Positions 59,645-64,000 of a stretch of 64,000 nucleotides of DNA are shown here, in pieces; position 1 is the first letter of the stretch; each line of letters begins with the position of its first letter. A program made the translations under genes and the position numbers. The DNA is taken from assembly GCF_016123485.1 (NCBI RefSeq), contig NZ_JADCKQ010000003.1:186001-250000 (forward strand), written 5' to 3'. The stretch is from Halocynthiibacter styelae (GTDB taxonomy: Bacteria > Pseudomonadota > Alphaproteobacteria > Rhodobacterales > Rhodobacteraceae). The notes beneath the pieces were generated by a model that saw nothing but the letters and a program-made list of their open reading frames with translations, did not search any database and had not been told where the DNA came from.

Positions 59645-60524
59645 CGGGCAGGGCCTCATACCAGTCCAGGATATAATCCGGCCATGCACGCGTGATGCTG
59701 TGCCCGCCGTCATATGTTGCAAAGCCGATATACAGCCCTTCCCGGCAACTTTGCCAGTTGGTCGCCTGAAACGACCCTGCACTGGTCTTGATGGCCCCGA
59801 CGCATCCGGCACGTTGCGCCAGGGTTGAAGTTGCCTCTTCTGTGGAAACAAATCCCTGATATCCGTTCTGGCGTGGCAGCCCCTCAAAAGGCACAACCGG
59901 GTCACTTAAGCCATGGGTATGCATCAGGTGGTAATCCGGCACATCTGTCTGGCAATTGCCCGGGTACCTGACAATCGGCGTGCCTGAGGCCGGGGCGAAA
60001 GCCGTCAGGCGGGGATCGATATCCGCGCAGGCCAGATACCATGAGAAAATCCCGCCATTCGAATGCCCTGCGATCAATATGCGGGCGTCATCCAATGGAA
60101 AGCGATCCGTCACATCATTGAGCAGAGCCTGTATGAACGCATAGTCGTTATTGTTTCCGTTCGTACCATCATGTCGCCAGCCGGTTCTCATACCGCCATC
60201 GCCATATCTGACCAGCCCCGCAGTGGGGGCCACAAAAGCATAGCCGCGTTCAATGAAGGGGCGCACCAGATGTTCCCGCGTGATGATGTCTTTGCCAGTC
60301 AGGGCAGAGCCGTGAAAAAACACGACCACGGGAAAGGGGCCATCGCCTGTAGGGATCAACGCGTTGTAGTTGCGATCCATCAGGGGGCAGGCCTGGCCGG
60401 GGGCACCGCAGGTGGTTTCCTGCACAAGATCCGCAAGCTCCGGGAAGATATAGCTTCTGAATATCCCAAGCCACGCGGCTGTCAGAAGGACAAGCAGGGT
60501 CGCAAGGCGCAGCGGGGTGATCAT
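59631..60524 (-). CDS. Alpha/beta hydrolase, poly(3-hydroxybutyrate) depolymerase/LpqC-like
   Basis: The 297-residue protein has an N-terminal signal anchor (LRLATLLVLLTAAWLGIF), oxyanion segment VVFFHGSALTGKD, nucleophile Ser in AGHSNGGIFSW, Asp in HGLSDPVVPFEG and His in YDGGHSITRAWP. These form a complete catalytic triad. Four Cys may form disulfides, in keeping with export. The substrate is an ester, possibly a polyester or feruloyl ester. Its last codons overlap the double-hairpin repeat. Confidence 0.87.
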   Translation of the reverse strand: MITPLRLATLLVLLTAAWLGIFRSYIFPELADLVQETTCGAPGQACPLMDRNYNALIPTGDGPFPVVVFFHGSALTGKDIITREHLVRPFIERGYAFVAPTAGLVRYGDGGMRTGWRHDGTNGNNNDYAFIQALLNDVTDRFPLDDARILIAGHSNGGIFSWYLACADIDPRLTAFAPASGTPIVRYPGNCQTDVPDYHLMHTHGLSDPVVPFEGLPRQNGYQGFVSTEEATSTLAQRAGCVGAIKTSAGSFQATNWQSCREGLYIGFATYDGGHSITRAWPDYILDWYEALPAGNF

Positions 60525-60543
60525 GGAAAATGCTCATGTGAAA

Positions 60544-60594
60544 TTTCTTATGGTTGAATGGTTACCCTTCAATTCGCCTGAAAACCATAAGAAA
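60544..60594. promoter_or_regulatory. 12-base inverted repeat upstream of the hydrolase gene
   Basis: TTTCTTATGGTT (60544-60555) and AACCATAAGAAA (60583-60594) are perfect inverted repeats with a 27-base spacer, lying upstream of the leftward hydrolase gene (start 60524). They abut the terminator of the RND gene. An operator or a large stem-loop are both possible. Confidence 0.5.
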
Positions 60595-60628
60595 ACGCCC
60601 CGGGGGTTTTACAATCTCCGGGGCGTTT
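60593..60628 (-). terminator. Terminator of RND efflux operon
   Basis: AAACGCCCCGG (60593-60603) pairs with CCGGGGCGTTT (60618-60628). It is 17 bases beyond the RND stop; on the minus strand it is followed by TTTTCTTATGG. Confidence 0.88.
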
Positions 60629-60645
60629 GTGTGTTGGTATGCGGA

Positions 60646-63600
60646 TCAGGCGCGTTCGGTCGCCTTAATGCGGAAGAAGATCACATAAAGCACGGGCACA
60701 ACGATCAGCGTCAGCAGCGTTGCAAAGCTCAGGCCAAAGATCAGAACCACCGCCATGGACTTAAAGAACGCATCCCCAAGCAGCGGCAAAACCCCCAGCA
60801 CCGTGGTCAGTGACCCCATCATCACCGGGCGCACCCGGCTGGCGGCACTGTCGACTACCGCATCAAAACGCGGCATGCCTTCGCCAATCTCAAGATCCAT
60901 CTGATCGACCAGCACAATCGCGTTTTTGATCAGCAGGCCGGACAGGGACAACACGCCCAGGATCGCCATGAATTCCATCGGCACGCCCATCACAAGCAGG
61001 CCAATGACAACCCCGATGATCGACAGAGGCATGGTCAGGAAGATCAGCACTGGCTGACGGATCGCGTTGAACAGCAGAACCACAGTCAGAACCATCGCGA
61101 CAAAACCCACGGGGATGGTTGAGGCAAGGTCTTCATTTGCCTCGGCGCTGTCACCAAATTCACCACTCCATTTCATGGAATATCCGGCGGGCAGTTCGAT
61201 CGCTTCGATATCCGCCTGCAAGGCCTTCTGCAGATCGCCCGCCAGCACACCGGAGGCGGGGTCACTTTGCGCGGTGATCACCGGCACGCGGTTCACGCGG
61301 ATTTCCATCGCATCGCGCCAGATCGTGCGATAGCCATCCACAAGCTGATCCAGCGGCACAGTGGCCCCCGTGACCTGGCTTGCGATCTGGATGGAACCCA
61401 TGCTGTCGATCCCCCGGCGTTCCCGTTCCGGGGCACGTTGAATAATCGGGATCAGCGTGTCACCATCCCGGAAGGTGCCCATGGTGCGACCGGAAAAGCT
61501 GATATTGATCGCATTGGCAATGTCTTCGCGGGTGATGCCAAGGCGACGGGCACGGACTTCATTGATCACGGGTTCAATCACAGGCACCGGATTGTACCAG
61601 TCGGTTTTCACCGAAATCGCATCCGGGTTGGCGGCCATGATTGCGGTCGCTTCGGCGGCCAGTTCATGCAGAACCTTTGGGTCGGGTCCATGGAATTCGG
61701 CTTCGATCTTGGATCCGCCACCTGGCCCAAGCTGGAAGCGCCAGACTTTTGCCTGGCTGTCCGGCATATTCTGATCAAGCCAGGTCTGGATTTCCGGGAT
61801 CAGGTGATCAATCGCTTCATATTCAGACACTTTGATCAACAGCTGCCCATAGGCCGCATTGGCGCTTTCCGGCGCATAAACCAGCATGAAACGCAATGTG
61901 CCCGATCCAACCAGAGCATGCACATCGCTGACGTTTTCAAGTCCGCCGACGAAGTCTTCGATCACCTGAATATCTGCGTCCGTCTGCTGAATATCCGCGC
62001 CTTCCGGCAGGCGGTAATCAACCACAATCTGCGGGCTGGTTGAGGCCGGGAAAAAGCCCGGGATCACATAGGCAAAGCCCATGACCGCCAGAACAAAGGC
62101 CCCGACAGCGCCGGCAAGAACCAGGTATTTCAGGCGCAGAACGACAACCATAAAGGCTTTGTATCCACGCATGAAGACGCCCTCGGGCTTCACTTCAACC
62201 TCGCCTTTGCTTTCCTTAAACAGGATATCAGCAAAGAGGGGCACAGCGGTGATCGCAAAGATCCAGCTGAAAGACAGCGAGATAAAGATCACCCAGAACA
62301 GATCGCCGGTGAATTCCGCAGTTGCCCCGGGCGCAAAGCCAATGGGCGCAAAGGCGATGATGCCGACAATCGTGCCACCCAGCAGGGGCCATTTGGTTTT
62401 CGCGACAATATCAATCGCAACGTCCAGTTTCTTCTTCCCGGCTTTCACACCAATCAGAATGCCCTCAGTCACAACAATCGCGTTATCCACCAGCATCCCC
62501 AGCGCAATGATCAACGCACCAAGGGAAATCCGGTGCATCGGCACGCCCCAGAGATACATCACCGTCAGGGTGGCCGCGATGGTCAGGACCAGCACGCCAC
62601 CGATGACAACCGCCGGGCCAATGCCCATGAAGATGCCAAGGGTCACCAGAACAATCGCCAGCGCCATGGCCACGTTGACGGCGAAATCTTTCACGGAAAG
62701 ATCCACGATCCCGGCCTGGTCGTAATAGGTTTCAAGCTCCAGACCAATCGGGCGTTCACTTTCCATTTCGGCCAGTCGTGCGTTCACAAGACCGCCCACG
62801 CGCACGATGTTTTCACCGGAAACGGCAGATACACCAATCCCAAGCGCAGGCAGGCCGTTATAACGCATCAGCTGCTGGGGCGGGTCCTGATAGCCGCGGG
62901 TCACGCTGGCCATATCGCGCAGGCGCAGCACACGGCCATCATTGCCAACAGACACAATCGTATTTTCCAGTGCAGTGATGGTTTCGGTTGTGGGGGGCAG
63001 CTGAATGGTCAGGCGGCGGCCATCAAGGCTGGCCTCACCGGCAGCAGCAACCGAAGAATGTTTGCTGAGCTGGTTAAAAATCTGATCCACAGAGGTACCG
63101 GCTGCCGCGATCTGTTCCTGGCTGAATTCGATATAGATCGCTTCGTTCAAAGCGCCCTGGATCGACACTTTGCCAACACCATCGACAGTCAGCAGTGCGC
63201 GGCGCAGGTTCTTGGCGTATTCATGCATCTCGCGCGGGGAAAACCCGTCGCTGGTCAGCACATAATACAGCCCGTACACATCCGCGAAATCGTCATTTAC
63301 GATGGGATCACTTGCGCCGGGGGGCAGTTGACGCGCGGCATCGCGGGCGCGGTTGCGGATCTTGGTATAGATCAGTTGCAGGGAATCTTTATTGGGTGAG
63401 AAATCGAACTTAATGTCGATCGACAGACGTGACAGGCCATCTGTGGAAACAGACCGGACTTCTTCGACTTCCTGCATCTGCTGGAATTCACTTTCCAGCA
63501 CTTCAGACACTTCATTCGCCACTTCTTCCGGGGTTGCACCTGGGTATTGGGTGAAAACCTCAACCGTGCGAATGGTGAATTCCGGGTCTTCAAACCGTGG

Positions 63601-63696
63601 CATTTTTTCATAGGCAATCCAGCCACCCAAAAGGCTGCCCAGGATCACAATGGCGGCGATCAGGCGGTTCCTGATCGAAAATTCAGCGATGCTCAT
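60646..63696 (-). CDS. RND-family efflux permease (AcrB/HAE1-like)
   Basis: The 1016-residue inner-membrane proton antiporter has the RND layout of twelve helices and two large periplasmic loops. The N-terminus reads MSIAEFSIRNRLIAAIVILGSLLGGW, and helix 4 holds the proton-relay pair (ALIIALGMLVDNAIVVTEGI). The late part includes SGLLIKNAIVLVDQM. It should export toxic compounds with the adjacent periplasmic adaptor. No outer membrane factor is visible in the window. Drug specificity is unknown. It lies three bases downstream of the adaptor gene. Confidence 0.94.
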   Translation of the reverse strand: MSIAEFSIRNRLIAAIVILGSLLGGWIAYEKMPRFEDPEFTIRTVEVFTQYPGATPEEVANEVSEVLESEFQQMQEVEEVRSVSTDGLSRLSIDIKFDFSPNKDSLQLIYTKIRNRARDAARQLPPGASDPIVNDDFADVYGLYYVLTSDGFSPREMHEYAKNLRRALLTVDGVGKVSIQGALNEAIYIEFSQEQIAAAGTSVDQIFNQLSKHSSVAAAGEASLDGRRLTIQLPPTTETITALENTIVSVGNDGRVLRLRDMASVTRGYQDPPQQLMRYNGLPALGIGVSAVSGENIVRVGGLVNARLAEMESERPIGLELETYYDQAGIVDLSVKDFAVNVAMALAIVLVTLGIFMGIGPAVVIGGVLVLTIAATLTVMYLWGVPMHRISLGALIIALGMLVDNAIVVTEGILIGVKAGKKKLDVAIDIVAKTKWPLLGGTIVGIIAFAPIGFAPGATAEFTGDLFWVIFISLSFSWIFAITAVPLFADILFKESKGEVEVKPEGVFMRGYKAFMVVVLRLKYLVLAGAVGAFVLAVMGFAYVIPGFFPASTSPQIVVDYRLPEGADIQQTDADIQVIEDFVGGLENVSDVHALVGSGTLRFMLVYAPESANAAYGQLLIKVSEYEAIDHLIPEIQTWLDQNMPDSQAKVWRFQLGPGGGSKIEAEFHGPDPKVLHELAAEATAIMAANPDAISVKTDWYNPVPVIEPVINEVRARRLGITREDIANAINISFSGRTMGTFRDGDTLIPIIQRAPERERRGIDSMGSIQIASQVTGATVPLDQLVDGYRTIWRDAMEIRVNRVPVITAQSDPASGVLAGDLQKALQADIEAIELPAGYSMKWSGEFGDSAEANEDLASTIPVGFVAMVLTVVLLFNAIRQPVLIFLTMPLSIIGVVIGLLVMGVPMEFMAILGVLSLSGLLIKNAIVLVDQMDLEIGEGMPRFDAVVDSAASRVRPVMMGSLTTVLGVLPLLGDAFFKSMAVVLIFGLSFATLLTLIVVPVLYVIFFRIKATERA

Positions 63697-63699
63697 GGA

Positions 63700-64000
63700 T
63701 CAATCCTCATACCGGCGGATCTGCTGACCCTCGTGCAGGTAAGAGGCACCCGCACCAACAATCGTGTCACCGGCTTCCAGACCCTCAACAACCGGCAGGC
63801 TGGCACCAATGGCTTCGGCCACTGTGATATCGCGGCGGGAAACGGTCATTGTGTCCGTATCAACGATCCAGACAAATGTCTGGCCCGCGGCGGATTGCAC
63901 GGCAGCCAGTGGCACCTGCACATTGAAATTGCTGGCTGCATTCCCGGTATACAGCAGATCGGCCTGCACTTCGCCGGTCATGCCCGGCAGCACCAGGAAA
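63700..64000 (-). CDS. RND efflux periplasmic adaptor subunit, C-terminal part (runs off window)
   Basis: About 100 codons at the right edge remain open and end at 63700, three bases before the RND gene. They encode the beta-barrel and membrane-proximal domains of an HlyD/AcrA-like adaptor: LPGMTGEVQADLLYTG, VPLAAVQSAAGQTFVWIVDTDT, VVEGLEAGDTIVGAGASYLHEGQQIR. The start and N-terminal hairpin lie outside the window. It pairs with the RND permease as a periplasmic fusion protein. Confidence 0.92.
   Translation of the reverse strand, partial: FLVLPGMTGEVQADLLYTGNAASNFNVQVPLAAVQSAAGQTFVWIVDTDTMTVSRRDITVAEAIGASLPVVEGLEAGDTIVGAGASYLHEGQQIRRYED

Overview
The window looks like chromosomal DNA of a marine alphaproteobacterium of the Rhodobacterales (Roseobacter group). 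This is inferred from gene content: the trimethylamine methyltransferase-like protein, the NDUFA12-type complex I subunit, DUF1467, DUF2155 and DUF3572 proteins, fused E1 dehydrogenase, PCu(A)C chaperone, H-NOX with HNOBA-GGDEF pair, and preTA/hydantoinase cluster. The DNA is moderately GC-rich with strong codon bias. That bias creates long antisense shadow frames, which were discarded. No rRNA, tRNA, CRISPR array or transposase gene was seen.

Layout. 1-7133: 5' part of a LysR regulator, then a five-gene rightward cluster resembling lysine/2-aminoadipate catabolism: saccharopine/lysine dehydrogenase, class I aminotransferase, glutaryl-CoA dehydrogenase, a fused alpha-beta 2-oxoacid dehydrogenase E1, and a FabD-like acyltransferase that lacks the malonyl-binding Arg. 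7204-14123: pabB and a pabC-like gene, an outer-membrane beta-barrel protein, aspS, a Tat-exported multicopper oxidase, a tiny pilin-like membrane protein and a response regulator. 14316-20310: methylmalonyl-CoA epimerase, small membrane proteins, an EI24 protein, two paralogous M48 lipoprotein peptidases around a DUF6455 gene, a histone-deacetylase-family amidohydrolase and a nitroreductase. 20453-25724: two small Cys-containing exported proteins, a cytochrome c and a PCu(A)C copper chaperone, around an AsmA gene and rpmB. Between cytochrome c and asmA lies an AT-rich insert with two tandem paralogous membrane proteins. It is bounded by two near-identical terminator hairpins and is the most unusual small-scale structure here.

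25774-34952: LMW phosphatase, XRE regulator, desaturase, EamA transporter, Nudix and DUF983 genes. Then comes an EF-hand / ECF sigma / membrane anti-sigma-like / periplasmic metal-sensor-like operon and a PleD-like diguanylate cyclase whose receiver has Ser in place of the phosphoacceptor Asp. 35001-38675: a marR gene with a perfect operator palindrome, followed by a 1064-residue self-sufficient reductive dehalogenase (cobalamin/2x[4Fe-4S] module fused to an FMN/NAD/[2Fe-2S] reductase). 38796-43040: HAD phosphatase, orphan MttB-like methyltransferase, and a heme-NO-binding-type sensor coupled to a diguanylate cyclase.

43151-49467: housekeeping genes (clpP, clpX, ridA-like, NDUFA12, mlaD, DUF2155, aat, accC, accB). 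49744-59596: a reductive pyrimidine degradation locus (preT, preA, rutR-like regulator, carbamoyl-amidohydrolase, dihydropyrimidinase, NCS1 transporter, acyl-CoA synthetase). A RutR-type palindrome lies in front of the second half, a weaker copy lies before preT, and an orphan barstar gene is wedged into the operon. 59631-64000: an esterase-like hydrolase, an RND efflux pump and the 3' end of its adaptor gene, cut by the window edge.
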